DNA of 64,000 nucleotides. It comes from Halobacterium jilantaiense (lineage in GTDB: Archaea; Halobacteriota; Halobacteria; Halobacteriales; Halobacteriaceae). The notes under the pieces were generated by a model that did not search any database, was not told the DNA's origin, and saw only the letters and a list, made by a program, of their open reading frames with translations. The DNA is taken from NCBI RefSeq assembly GCF_900110535.1, contig NZ_FOJA01000001.1:186001-250000 (forward strand), in the 5' to 3' direction. The position numbers and the translations under genes were made by a program. Positions 17,411 to 26,611 of the stretch are shown piece after piece. How positions within the stretch are numbered: the stretch's first letter is position 1; each line of letters opens with the position of its first letter.

Positions 17411-18621
17411 CCCTCGACGTCTCCGGCGTCGACGTGTCTCTCGCCGGCACCCGGATTCTGGACGACGTGAGCACGACCGTTCCGGACGGCCGGCTCGTCG
17501 GCGTCGTCGGCCCGAACGGCGCGGGCAAGTCGACGCTGCTGCGCGCGATGAACGGCGTCGTCGACCCCGACGCCGGCACGGTGCTGGTCGACGGCGAGGC
17601 TGTCCACGACCTCTCCTCGAAGGCCGCCAGCCGCCGCATCGCGACCGTTCCGCAGGACACGCACGTCTCCTTCGACTTCACCGTCCGGCAGACCGTCGAG
17701 ATGGGGCGACACCCCCACCAGCCCCGGTTCGGGAGCGACAGCGACCCGGACGCGGTCGACCGCGCGATGGAGCGCGCAGAAGTCGCGCAGTTCGCCGACC
17801 GGGACGTGACCTCGCTGTCCGGCGGCGAGAAACAGCGCGTCCTGCTGGCTCGCGCGCTCGCTCAGGACGCCCCGATCCTGCTGCTGGACGAGCCGACGGC
17901 GAGCCTGGACGTGAACCACCAGGTGCGCACGCTCGAACTCGTCCGGGGGCTCGCCGACAGCGACGACCGGGCCGTCGTCGCCGCCATCCACGACCTCGAC
18001 CTCGCCGCACGGTACTGCGACGAACTCGTGCTGGTCGCCGACGGCGAAGTACTGGACAGCGGCCTGCCCCGGGACGTACTCACACCCGAGGCAATCCGGT
18101 CGGCCTTCGACGCCCGGGTGGCCGTCGGCACCGACCCGGCGACCGGGTCCCCGACTGTGACACCGCTGCCGGACGCCGACGCCGACCTCGACGCTCGCGT
18201 CCACGTCCTCGGCGGCGGCGACACCGCGACCCCGCTCGTCCGGGAACTGGTCGACGCCGGCGCGGCCGTCTCCGTCGGGCCGGTCGTGGCTGGCGACACC
18301 GACCACGAGACCGCCGAGCGATTCGGCCTCGACTGCGTCACCGTCGACCCGTTCGGGCCGCCGGGTGACGAAGCGGACGCCCGGGCCCGCGAGCACGTCG
18401 CGGCCGCGGACGCCGTCGTCGTGGCCGCCGACGCCGCCGACTGGGGCGCGAACGCGAGTCTCCGGAGCGCGGCCGAACGCGCCGTCGTCGTCGGTGAGAC
18501 GGCCCTCGGCGACGCGGGCACCGCCAGCACTCGGGTCGCGACGGGCGACGTGGCGGACGCGGTCGCCGCGCTCGACGACGCCGGGGGGCGACCCGCAGTC
18601 GCGGACGGCGGCAGCGACTGA
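17407..18621 (+). CDS. btuD: Corrinoid ABC transporter ATPase with C-terminal extension
   Basis: This 404-aa protein starts with a GTG at 17407 that overlaps the btuC stop. The ATPase domain (about 1-240) has Walker [10 protein letters not shown] near 35-43, signature [11 protein letters not shown] and Walker [13 protein letters not shown], and resembles FecE/BtuD/HmuV proteins. The extra 160 residues form an alpha/beta region opening with [20 protein letters not shown]. My recollection is that haloarchaeal BtuD is also about 400 aa, so the extension is a lineage feature rather than a local fusion. Its role is unknown; it could sense a ligand or nucleotide. Confidence 0.85.
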   Translation: MTLDVSGVDVSLAGTRILDDVSTTVPDGRLVGVVGPNGAGKSTLLRAMNGVVDPDAGTVLVDGEAVHDLSSKAASRRIATVPQDTHVSFDFTVRQTVEMGRHPHQPRFGSDSDPDAVDRAMERAEVAQFADRDVTSLSGGEKQRVLLARALAQDAPILLLDEPTASLDVNHQVRTLELVRGLADSDDRAVVAAIHDLDLAARYCDELVLVADGEVLDSGLPRDVLTPEAIRSAFDARVAVGTDPATGSPTVTPLPDADADLDARVHVLGGGDTATPLVRELVDAGAAVSVGPVVAGDTDHETAERFGLDCVTVDPFGPPGDEADARAREHVAAADAVVVAADAADWGANASLRSAAERAVVVGETALGDAGTASTRVATGDVADAVAALDDAGGRPAVADGGSD

Positions 18622-18664
18622 GCTAGCCAGTCGCCCTATGTGGCTCGCGCCCGGAGTGTGTCGC

Positions 18665-20686
18665 ATGGACCGCGCGGCCGTCGCTGTCGTCGCCCTGCTC
18701 GTCGCGTCGCTCGCCGCCCCCGTCGCCGGCCAGCCAGCCCCCGCAGCCGACGACCACTCGACTGCCGTCGAGGCCGACACCGAACTCGTCCGCCAGTCCG
18801 CGACCGACGCGCTGTCGGCCGCCGACGCGGACTCGGACGGACAGACGGCAACCATCCAGAAGCGCGTCGAACTGTTCCTCACGCCCGAGGAGCCCGGCCG
18901 CATCGACGTCGTCGTGGCGTACACGCTCCCGGACGCCGTCTCGTCGCTGTCGGTCCGGGTGCCCGACCGCACCGTCGGTGTCGAGACCAGCGACTTCGAG
19001 CAGACCAGCGACGACTACGAGTGGGACGGCGAGGACGACGCCGCACAGCTCCGCGTCACTGTCGACGCGAACCGCAGCGCGAGCGGGTCGCGGTCGGGCG
19101 CGCTCGCCCAGGAGGGCGAGTACTCGTTCCTGGACGCTGGCGACTGGGCGGTCGTCACCGTGCCGACGTTCCGCACCGGCTGGGGCTGGTCGGGCCCCGA
19201 GGGCCTGACCGTCGACATCTCGGAGACGACGAGTGTCGCCGGCGAGGGGTCGACCGGCGGCGAACTGGCGCTGCTCGGCGACGTGACCGAGTACACGCGG
19301 ACCGCCAGCGGCCAGACGTTCACCCTCGCCGTCCCGGCGCGCGCCGACATGGCAGAGGGCGTGGACGACGTGCTCGACGCGCTCGCGGCCGCCTCACAGC
19401 GCATGCAGGTCGGGGACCGCGACGACCGAGTCTGGATTGGGGTCGCGCCGACCGACGCCGAGTGGGGCGTCCGCGGCGTCGAGTACGGCGGCAACGACGC
19501 CTGGGTGCTCGCCGACGCCCGGCTGGACGAACCGTCGAACGTCTGGCTCCACGAGTACGTCCACACCCGGCAGGGCTACACCACGGCCGAGTCCGGGCGG
19601 TGGACGATGGAGGCGGCCGCCGAGTACTACGCCGCCGCGCTCTCTCTGGACCTCGACTACGTCGACTTCTCGCAGTACCGCGAGTACCTCGGGTACGGCG
19701 GCCGGGACCCCTGGCGCGAGGCCGTCCTCGCCTCGCCGTCGACGTGGTCGTCGGGCGCGAACTACCTGAAAGGCAGCCTCGTCTGGGGCGACCTCGACCG
19801 TCGGGTGCGGCTGGCGACCGACCACCGGGCGGCGATGCGGGACGTCCTCTGGGCGCTGAACCGGCAGGACGGCGACGTCTCTAACGGGGACGTGGTGGAC
19901 GCCGTGCGGAACGCGTCGACGCCGGCCGTCGCGAGCGCGGCCGAACGGTTCACGACCACGGACGCCACGCCCGAGATGTGGTCGCGGGGCGAGTACTCGG
20001 CGGCGTTCTCCGTGGAGCCGCCGCGGCTGACCGTCGCCGACACCGAGTACAGCGTCGCCGGGCCGTTCCGGAACGAGACGTTCCAGACGGTGCCGACGCT
20101 GTACGTCGGGGAGACACTGACTGTCACCGCGACGGTGACCAACGCCGGCGGCACCCGGGGCGAGTACGAGGCGCGACTCGACGACGGTAACCGGACCGTG
20201 GCCGTCGACTCGGGCTCGCTGGCGGGCGACGAGTCGACGGAACTCGCCGTCGAGCACATGCTCGCGTCGGCCGGCACCTACAATCTCACGCTCGGCCGCG
20301 ACACGCGGCCGGTGACGGTACGGTCGCCGGCGACCGTCCGAGTACAGGACCTCTCGGTGGACCCCGACCGCGTGCCGGTCGGGGGACGCGTCAACGTCAC
20401 CGCGACCCTCGCGAACCCGACAGCAGACCCCGCCAGAGGGCCGGTCGCAGTGACACTCGACGACGAGCGGGTCGCCGCGCTGAACGTCACGCTCGCGGCG
20501 GGCGCGTCCACGACCAGGACGACGACACTCACGCTCTCCGCGGCGGGCCGGTACGAGGTCGGCGCGGGAGACCAGATGGTCACCGTGCGTTCGGGCGAGA
20601 GCAGTGGGACAGCGCCCGGATTCGGGCTCACGGTCGCAGCACTCGCTGCCTCGGCGGCCGCACTCGTTGCCGCCAGAGCGCGGTGA
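18665..20686 (+). CDS. Secreted gluzincin-type metalloprotease, PGF-CTERM anchored
   Basis: This protein is 673 aa from the ATG at 18665, which starts a clean signal peptide (to about residue 24, AAPVAGQ); an ATG nine codons upstream is less likely. The central domain has the zinc-binding helix HEYVH at residues 296-300, and downstream acidic residues in WTMEAAAEYY (Glu316, Glu320) could give the third ligand. From about 460 on there are Ig-like CARDB-type repeats, then a tail with PGF (TAPGFG), a helix and Arg, which signals archaeosortase anchoring. It should act on the cell surface. The substrate is unknown, and the protease family cannot be fixed from motifs alone. Confidence 0.75.
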   Translation: MDRAAVAVVALLVASLAAPVAGQPAPAADDHSTAVEADTELVRQSATDALSAADADSDGQTATIQKRVELFLTPEEPGRIDVVVAYTLPDAVSSLSVRVPDRTVGVETSDFEQTSDDYEWDGEDDAAQLRVTVDANRSASGSRSGALAQEGEYSFLDAGDWAVVTVPTFRTGWGWSGPEGLTVDISETTSVAGEGSTGGELALLGDVTEYTRTASGQTFTLAVPARADMAEGVDDVLDALAAASQRMQVGDRDDRVWIGVAPTDAEWGVRGVEYGGNDAWVLADARLDEPSNVWLHEYVHTRQGYTTAESGRWTMEAAAEYYAAALSLDLDYVDFSQYREYLGYGGRDPWREAVLASPSTWSSGANYLKGSLVWGDLDRRVRLATDHRAAMRDVLWALNRQDGDVSNGDVVDAVRNASTPAVASAAERFTTTDATPEMWSRGEYSAAFSVEPPRLTVADTEYSVAGPFRNETFQTVPTLYVGETLTVTATVTNAGGTRGEYEARLDDGNRTVAVDSGSLAGDESTELAVEHMLASAGTYNLTLGRDTRPVTVRSPATVRVQDLSVDPDRVPVGGRVNVTATLANPTADPARGPVAVTLDDERVAALNVTLAAGASTTRTTTLTLSAAGRYEVGAGDQMVTVRSGESSGTAPGFGLTVAALAASAAALVAARAR

Positions 20687-20847
20687 CGGACCCAGTGGCC
20701 GTCTGTCGAGCCCGCCCACGGCCGTCTGCGCGTTCGCTCGCGCGGACGTGACCGGCGTCTGTGGGGCCGGCTGACGAGGACGCAACGCTGGATTAATATC
20801 GTTCGCCAGTCCAGTTGCGTCCCAGCCCTCGGGAAGTAAACTGCCGG

Positions 20848-20853
20848 CTTAAG
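20848..20853 (+). promoter_or_regulatory. TATA-like box for sensor kinase pair
   Basis: CTTAAG, in an otherwise G+C-rich gap, is the best core promoter candidate for the kinase gene starting at 20909. It predicts a short leader of about 30 nt. Confidence 0.35.
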
Positions 20854-20908
20854 TGAGCGGACCCGCACACATTCGGACAACGCCGCCGCCTCACCGAGGT
20901 ACTCGCCG

Positions 20909-22660
20909 ATGACACCCTCTGACACATACGCCGCCGTGCTCGACAGTGTGACCGACCCGGTCGTTGTCGTCCGCGACGGCACCGTCACGTACGCCAACAC
21001 GTCGTTCAGCGAACTGACCGACTCGGTGGACCCCGTCGGTGAGCCGATTCGGTCGTTCGCTCCGAGAGACACCGCCGCCGACGTCGAACGGTTCTGTGAC
21101 GCCGTCGCGACGGGCGCGACGGTGGACGACCGCGCGAGACTCGTGTTCGCCGGCGACGGGGGCGACCGCCGTCTCGTCACCGTCGACGCCACGCGAATCG
21201 GCTCCGACGACGACGGCCACGCCACGGCACTCGTCGTCGTCGACTCGCTGGAGACCGACAGCGCGTGGACGCATCAGGAGCGAATCCTCGACGCTCTCCC
21301 GGTCGGCGTCTTCAGAGCGCGGCTCACGGACGGCGAACTCCTCGCCGCGAACGACGAACTGGTGGCGCTCGCCGACGCCGACTCGAAGGCCGACCTTCGC
21401 GGTCGCGACACCGAGATACTCTACGCCGACCCGGAGGCCCGGGAGGCCGTCGCCGACACGCTCCGCGAAGACGGTGTGCTCCAGGAGACGGAAGTGGAGC
21501 TAGAGACGCTCTCCGGCGACACCTTCTGGGGGTCGCTCAGTGCCGTGACTGACGACCTCGGCGACGAGGTCGTCATCGACGGCGTCGTCCAGGACGTCAC
21601 CGAGCGCCGCGAACTCGAGACGGAACTCCGACAGCGCGCCGAGCAGTTCCGCCGGATGTTCAGACGCCACTCCGCGCCGATGCTGCTCGTCGACCCGGAC
21701 ACCGGCGGCATCCGGAACGCCAACGACGCCGCCGCGGAGTTCTACGGCTACTCGACCGGCGAACTCGCGGGCATGACCGTCGACGACCTCAACGTCATGC
21801 CGCCCGACGAACTCGAAGCGGAGCGTGAACGCGCCGAGGCCCGCGAGCGCAACCACTTCCTCTTCGAGCACGAACTCGCGGACGGCCAGATGCGGACGGT
21901 CGAGGTCCACTCCTCCCCCATCGAACTCGAAGACGACGCGCTGCTGTTCTCCATCGTCGTCGACGTCACCGACCGCGCGGACTACGAGCAGCGCCTCGAA
22001 ACCCAGCGGGACAACCTCGAAGTCCTCAATCAGGTGTTGCGCCACGACATCCGCAACGACCTCCAGCTCGTGCTGGCGTACGCCGAGATGCTCGCCGGCG
22101 AGGTGGCCGACGAGCAAGACGACTACGTCGAACGCATCCTGGACAGCGCGGACCACGCCGTCGAACTGACGAAGACCGCCCGCGACATCGCGGACGTGAT
22201 GCTGACCGAGACGGACAACAACCACCCGGTGGCGCTCCGGTCGACGCTGGAGACCGAACTCGAGGAGGTCCGGACATCGTTCCCCGGAGCCGCAGTCACC
22301 GTCGCCGGCTCCATCCCGGACGCCACCGTCCACGGCAACGACATGCTCGACTCGGTGTTCCGGAACCTCCTGAAGAACGCTGTCCAGCACAACGACAAGC
22401 CGGTGCCGGAGGTGACCGTCAGCGCCGAGCGGAACGGCGACACCGCCACTGTCAGAGTCGCCGACAACGGACCGGGGGTCCCCGACCCGCACAAGGACGC
22501 CATCTTCGGGAAGGGCGAGACCGGGCTCGAAAGCGACGGCACCGGCATGGGGCTGTACCTCGTAGAGACGCTCGTGGACGCTGTCGGCGGCGACGTATCG
22601 GTCGCCGACAACGACCCCGAGGGAGCGGTGTTCGCGGTGACACTCCGGGTCGCTGACTGA
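20909..22660 (+). CDS. Soluble PAS-domain histidine kinase
   Basis: This 583-aa protein has no membrane segments. Three PAS regions can be seen: about 5-110 (YAAVLDSVTDPVVVVRDG), 115-230 (ILDALPVGVFRARLTDG) and 240-360 (FRRHSAPMLLVDPDTGGI). The HisKA box has phospho-acceptor His379 (LRHDIRNDLQLVLAYAEML). The ATPase domain has an N box NLLKNAVQHN, G1 VADNGPGVP and G2 GTGMGLYLV. It probably senses a cytoplasmic signal and phosphorylates an unlinked response regulator, because none is encoded nearby. The next kinase gene begins 2 nt after its stop. Confidence 0.9.
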   Translation: MTPSDTYAAVLDSVTDPVVVVRDGTVTYANTSFSELTDSVDPVGEPIRSFAPRDTAADVERFCDAVATGATVDDRARLVFAGDGGDRRLVTVDATRIGSDDDGHATALVVVDSLETDSAWTHQERILDALPVGVFRARLTDGELLAANDELVALADADSKADLRGRDTEILYADPEAREAVADTLREDGVLQETEVELETLSGDTFWGSLSAVTDDLGDEVVIDGVVQDVTERRELETELRQRAEQFRRMFRRHSAPMLLVDPDTGGIRNANDAAAEFYGYSTGELAGMTVDDLNVMPPDELEAERERAEARERNHFLFEHELADGQMRTVEVHSSPIELEDDALLFSIVVDVTDRADYEQRLETQRDNLEVLNQVLRHDIRNDLQLVLAYAEMLAGEVADEQDDYVERILDSADHAVELTKTARDIADVMLTETDNNHPVALRSTLETELEEVRTSFPGAAVTVAGSIPDATVHGNDMLDSVFRNLLKNAVQHNDKPVPEVTVSAERNGDTATVRVADNGPGVPDPHKDAIFGKGETGLESDGTGMGLYLVETLVDAVGGDVSVADNDPEGAVFAVTLRVAD

Positions 22661-22662
22661 CG

Positions 22663-24300
22663 ATGCGGTCGCGCCGCATCTTCGTCGTCCTGCTGGTCAC
22701 GTCAGCGGTCGTCCTGTCCGGGGCGACGTGGGCGGGCTTCCAGGCGTACCAGGACGCCGTCATGGACGAACACCACGCCGACGTCGAGCGCAGCGGCGAC
22801 CTCGTCCGCGTGGGCCTCGACGCGCGGCTGGCCGCTCAGCGACAGACGGTCGAACTCTGGTCCGGTGTCCCCGCGGTCGCCGACCACGGCACTGACGGGC
22901 AGCGCGCGGCGCTCGACCGACTCGTCGGGGACACGCTGTTCTCGGGCGCGTCCGTGGTCGCCGCGAACGGCACGATGACGGCGCTCGTCTCCGACCTCTC
23001 GCCGGCGGACCGCGACGCGGTCGTCGGCACGAACTTCGGCGACCGGACGTACGTCCAGCGCGCGATGGCCGGCGAGACGTACGTCAGCGACCCCGTCGCG
23101 GCTCAGACCGGCAACACGGTCGTCACCGTGAGCGCGCCAGTGCGCCACGACGGCGAGGTCGTCGCCACCCTGAACGCGGCGCTGCACCTCTCGGAGACCG
23201 AATTCTTCGACGCGGCGACTGGAAGCCTCGACGCAGAGACCGGCGTGACGGTCACCGCGAGTGACGGCACCGTCATCTACGAGAGAGCGCCGTCCCCGAA
23301 CACGTCGCTCACCACGGCCCGCGTGTCCCTCTCGGAGGTGCCGTGGCGGGTGACGGTGTCGGAGTCACGGGCCAGCGTCCAGCCGGCAATCCGCCGGCTC
23401 AGCCTGCTTCAGGCCGGCAGCGTGGCGGCCGTGCTGGCGGTCGTCGCCGGCTTCGGCTGGTGGAACTACCGCCGGAACGTCTCCCAGTTCGAGGCGCTCC
23501 GCGACGGATTCGAGGCGCTGCAGAACGGCGAGTACGGCACCCACATCGACGTCGGCGGCCCCGACGAGTGGGAGCGCATCGGCCGCGGCTTCGACGAGAT
23601 GAGCGACACCGTCCGCCGGTCTGTCGACGAGAGCCGCGAGCGAGCGCGCCAGCTCCAGGTGCTCGACCGCGTGCTCAGACATACGCTCCGGAACGAACTG
23701 AACGTCGTCCGCGGACGCGCCGAACTCCTCGCCGACGCCGACGACCCCGGAGTCGCCGGCCACGCCGCCCACATCGTCGAGCGATGCGACGACCTGCTCG
23801 AAACCGCGGAGAAAGAACGCGTCATCAATCAGGTGCTCGACACCGACACCAGCGCGGGCCCGGTCGACATCCCGCACGCCGTCGAGCGCGCGGTCGAAAC
23901 CGCTCGCGACGACTATCCGGACGCGGCCATCGCCCTCGACGCCCCCGACCACGCGCGCGCCGTCACCGTGCCACAGTTCGGAGTCGCGGTCCGGGAGCTC
24001 GTCGAGAACGGCATCCGACACGCCGACCGCGGCCCCGCACAGGTCGCCGTCGACGTCACCGCCGACGAGGACGTCGTCCGCGTCCGCGTGACTGATCACG
24101 GCCCCGGCATCCCCGAGATGGAACGCCGCGTCCTCAGCGGCGAGGACGCCATCGACGAACTCCACCACAGCCAAGGCCTCGGCCTCTGGCTCGTCCACTG
24201 GACTGTCGCGCACTCCGGGGGCGACCTCTCGTTCGCCGACAACGACCCCCGGGGGTCGGTCGTCACTATCACCCTCCCCGTCCCGCCGGAGGGCCCCTGA
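22663..24300 (+). CDS. Membrane sensor histidine kinase with extracellular Cache domain
   Basis: This 545-aa protein has an N-terminal helix (about 5-27), an extracellular Cache-like domain of about 220 residues (NFGDRTYVQRAMAGETYVSDP and VVTVSAPVRHDGEVVATLNAAL are typical), and a second helix near 250-268. A HAMP region follows, then a kinase core with His340 (LDRVLRHTLRNELNVV) and ATPase motifs ELVENGIRHAD, VTDHGPGIPEME and QGLGLWLV. It detects an external small molecule. Co-transcription with the PAS kinase suggests a shared regulator or cross-talk. Confidence 0.9.
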   Translation: MRSRRIFVVLLVTSAVVLSGATWAGFQAYQDAVMDEHHADVERSGDLVRVGLDARLAAQRQTVELWSGVPAVADHGTDGQRAALDRLVGDTLFSGASVVAANGTMTALVSDLSPADRDAVVGTNFGDRTYVQRAMAGETYVSDPVAAQTGNTVVTVSAPVRHDGEVVATLNAALHLSETEFFDAATGSLDAETGVTVTASDGTVIYERAPSPNTSLTTARVSLSEVPWRVTVSESRASVQPAIRRLSLLQAGSVAAVLAVVAGFGWWNYRRNVSQFEALRDGFEALQNGEYGTHIDVGGPDEWERIGRGFDEMSDTVRRSVDESRERARQLQVLDRVLRHTLRNELNVVRGRAELLADADDPGVAGHAAHIVERCDDLLETAEKERVINQVLDTDTSAGPVDIPHAVERAVETARDDYPDAAIALDAPDHARAVTVPQFGVAVRELVENGIRHADRGPAQVAVDVTADEDVVRVRVTDHGPGIPEMERRVLSGEDAIDELHHSQGLGLWLVHWTVAHSGGDLSFADNDPRGSVVTITLPVPPEGP

Positions 24301-24312
24301 CCACCTCGCGAG

Positions 24313-25086
24313 TCAGCGGCCGTACCGCGGGTGGTCGACGAGGTCGCCCACGTCGCTCTCCAGGCGACTGAGCCGGTTCGCGAGCCGGTCTCGGCCGTGG
24401 CGGAGCTCGCGGTACTCCCAGTCCAGGTCGTCGTCCAGCGACACGAACGCCAGTTCGTCGGACTCGACGTCGTACTCCTCGCGGTAGCACGCCGACGCCG
24501 TCCGGAGCGCGTGCGCCCGCCGCATCGCCGCCGCCCCGGATTCGAGGTGGTTCTGAGCCGCAGTGTACGCCTCGCGGGCGTCGTCGACGAGCGACTCGAA
24601 GGACTCCTCGCCCTGCACGCCACCCATCTCGTTCCGGTACTGCAGCGCCTCCTCGGCCTCCTCGACGGCCGTCTCGCCGTCGCTCCGCCGGCCTCTGGCC
24701 TCGCGGAACGCGGCCTCGGCGGTGTGGAACCGCGCGAACGACTGCAGCGCCAGTAACTCGCCGAACCGCCGCGCCGCCGTCCGGAACGCCGCCCACGTCA
24801 GGCCCTGTTCGCTGCCGTGTTCGCCGAGCGTTCCGAACCAGTCGTCGTCGTACTGCGCCCGCACGAACTCTCGGAGGTGCGCGACCGCGTCCTCGTCGTC
24901 GAGCGCAGCCCCCGGGACACCGTCGCTGTCCGCCACGGCCGACGCGACCCCAGAACTGTGCTCGCGCATCGCGTCGAACAGCTCTGGTGTCTCCTCGCTG
25001 AGGTGTTCCGAGCACGCGTCCGCCGCCCGCTCGACTGCCGTCTCGTCGTCTGTCAATCCGACTCGCCCGTCCGGCTTCACGACCAT
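24313..25086 (-). CDS. Hypothetical acidic helical protein
   Basis: This 257-aa protein has no membrane segment, no Cys cluster and no motif I recognise. It is predicted to be almost all helical, with long Glu/Ala/Arg stretches (ETAVEEAEEALQYRNEM, DDDLDWEYRELRHGRDRL) compatible with a coiled coil near the C-terminus. The ATG at 25086 lies about 25-30 nt from an A/T-rich element at 25108-25117 (ATAAATG read on the other strand), giving a likely leaderless promoter. It is convergent with the sensor kinase. It appears to be haloarchaea-specific. Confidence 0.7.
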   Translation of the reverse strand: MVVKPDGRVGLTDDETAVERAADACSEHLSEETPELFDAMREHSSGVASAVADSDGVPGAALDDEDAVAHLREFVRAQYDDDWFGTLGEHGSEQGLTWAAFRTAARRFGELLALQSFARFHTAEAAFREARGRRSDGETAVEEAEEALQYRNEMGGVQGEESFESLVDDAREAYTAAQNHLESGAAAMRRAHALRTASACYREEYDVESDELAFVSLDDDLDWEYRELRHGRDRLANRLSRLESDVGDLVDHPRYGR

Positions 25087-25214
25087 CTCGCCGACAATAG
25101 ATAGACAGGTAACATAAATGCCCGCTCTCGCCTCGACGCGTCCGTGTCGACGACATCACGACTGCCCACGAGAAGCGACACGGCCGTCTCTCCGCGGTGA
25201 AACAGTACCAGAAG

Positions 25215-25236
25215 AGCCGGTGGAGGGATTTGAACC
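25215..25236 (-). repeat. Duplicated 3' end of tRNA-Thr (candidate att remnant)
   Basis: These 22 bases repeat exactly the last 22 bases of the tRNA-Thr gene (25335-25356): discriminator, acceptor 3' strand and half of the T arm, in the same orientation and 120 bp away. Duplications of a tRNA 3' end are left by integrases that target tRNA genes. The sequence between the copies holds no gene I can recognise. Confidence 0.6.
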
Positions 25237-25334
25237 ACGGGAAGACGAACCGCTCGCGCTGCTCGCGGTTGCGACTCCCCTGGTTCGAATCCCGACGGTC
25301 GCTCCGCTCCTCCCCGAAGTTCGTCGCAGAAGCA

Positions 25335-25406
25335 AGCCGGTGGAGGGATTTGAACCCTCGGCCTATTCCTTACGAAGGAATCGCTCTACCGCTGAGCTAC
25401 ACCGGC
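25335..25406 (-). tRNA. tRNA-Thr (CGU)
   Basis: Read on the minus strand, this 72-nt sequence folds as a complete tRNA. The acceptor GCCGGTG pairs with CACCGGC and the discriminator is U. The D arm is GCTC/GAGC with a GG loop, the anticodon stem ATTCC/GGAAT has the loop TTCGTAA, and the T stem GAGGG/CCCTC has loop TTCAAAT. The anticodon is CGU (threonine, codon ACG). No intron is present and CCA is not encoded. Its 3' end is duplicated 120 bp downstream. Confidence 0.95.
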
Positions 25407-25483
25407 ACGGCGCGACAGTGCATCGCGTGCCGACTCCTCTTCGCACCCAATCGTAGCCGGATACGAGAAATAAGGCTTGCGAA

Positions 25484-26515
25484 TCACCGGCGCGTCAGGC
25501 GGACGTCCAGCACGACGTTGAACTCGTGGGGCGCGTACGACCGGACCGTGTGCCGGGTCTCGACTGCCACGTCGTACTCGGGCTCGGCTGCCGCCCGAAT
25601 CGCGGTCTCGCCGGCCTCGAAGCGCCCGTCCTCGTGCTGGATGTCGTAGTAGTGCAGCACGCAGTCGTCGCCCGCGAGCGCGACGGCGGTGTCGAGGAAC
25701 TCGCCCGCGGTGTGCGGGAGATTCATCACAACGCGGTCGGCCCAGTCCTCGTACTCGCCAGTGACCTCGCGGACGCCGTCACTTCGATCCGCTCGTGACG
25801 AGCCCGAGACTACGTCTCGGACGTCCCCCGCGATAGCGGTCACGCGGTCGCCGACGCCGTTCCGCCGGGCGTTCTCGTGCAGGTACTCGATTGCGGTCTC
25901 GTTCACGTCGGTCGCGACGACCTCGGCACCGGCCGACGCCATCGGGACCGCGTACGGCCCGACGCCCGCGAACATGTCGAAAGCGTGCTCGCCGGGACTG
26001 ACCTGCTCGATTACGCGGTGGCGCTCGGTCGCGAGCCGGGGCGAGAAGTAGACGGCGTCGAGGTCGAGCGCGAACTCGTGGCCGTACTCCCGGTGGACGG
26101 TCTCCGTCGAGTCGCCGACGAGCACGTCCCAGTCGCGGACGCGCTGCTCGCCCTTGATCTTCGACGCGCGGTTCAGCACCGTCTCGACGGGGATGTCCGA
26201 GTCGACGACCGCGTCAGCGATGTCACGGGCGCGCTCGTCGTCGTCCTCGTCGACGACCACGATGTCTCCGAGGCGCTCGTACGAGGGGTCGAAGCCCAGA
26301 ATGTCCGCGGGCGTGGTCTGGGTCCGGCGCTCGGGCGCGTCGAACTCGACGACGTCCAGGTCGTCGGAGACAGATTCGGGGGCGGTGACGGGGATGTAGA
26401 GCGCGTCGTCGTCGCCCGTTATCGCGTAGTCGGCGTCCACGAGGTCGGCGTCGGCGAGGCGCTGCCGGGTGGCTTCACCGTCCTCGACCGGGACGCGGAC
26501 GCAGGGTACTGCCAT
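25484..26515 (-). CDS. tRNA (guanine37-N1)-methyltransferase Trm5 family
   Basis: This protein is 343 aa from the ATG at 26515; the longer open frame upstream is antisense to dph5. It has the archaeal Trm5/Tyw2 layout: an N-terminal D1-like part (AVPCVRVPVEDGEATRQRL), then ETVHREYGHEFALDLDAVYFSPRLATERHR, a SAM motif DMFAGVGPYAVPMASAG and the NLPHTAGEFL motif IV. It should methylate G37 next to the anticodon, preventing frameshifting. Separation of Trm5 from Taw2 paralogues by sequence alone is imperfect. It is divergent from dph5. Confidence 0.85.
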   Translation of the reverse strand: MAVPCVRVPVEDGEATRQRLADADLVDADYAITGDDDALYIPVTAPESVSDDLDVVEFDAPERRTQTTPADILGFDPSYERLGDIVVVDEDDDERARDIADAVVDSDIPVETVLNRASKIKGEQRVRDWDVLVGDSTETVHREYGHEFALDLDAVYFSPRLATERHRVIEQVSPGEHAFDMFAGVGPYAVPMASAGAEVVATDVNETAIEYLHENARRNGVGDRVTAIAGDVRDVVSGSSRADRSDGVREVTGEYEDWADRVVMNLPHTAGEFLDTAVALAGDDCVLHYYDIQHEDGRFEAGETAIRAAAEPEYDVAVETRHTVRSYAPHEFNVVLDVRLTRR

Positions 26516-26611
26516 CGCCGAAACTCGGTCGGCGCGGGCCTTACCGGTGTCGCTTGCACCACGGCCGGGACGACTCGAAACCCATAGGGACGGCCCGCGC
26601 GAAGCGTAGGT

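Noticed and set aside
25240-25334. Possible second tRNA, because of GGTTCGAATCC between the tRNA-Thr repeats
   Set aside because: Only a T-arm-like stretch is present; no acceptor, D or anticodon arms can be paired on either strand.
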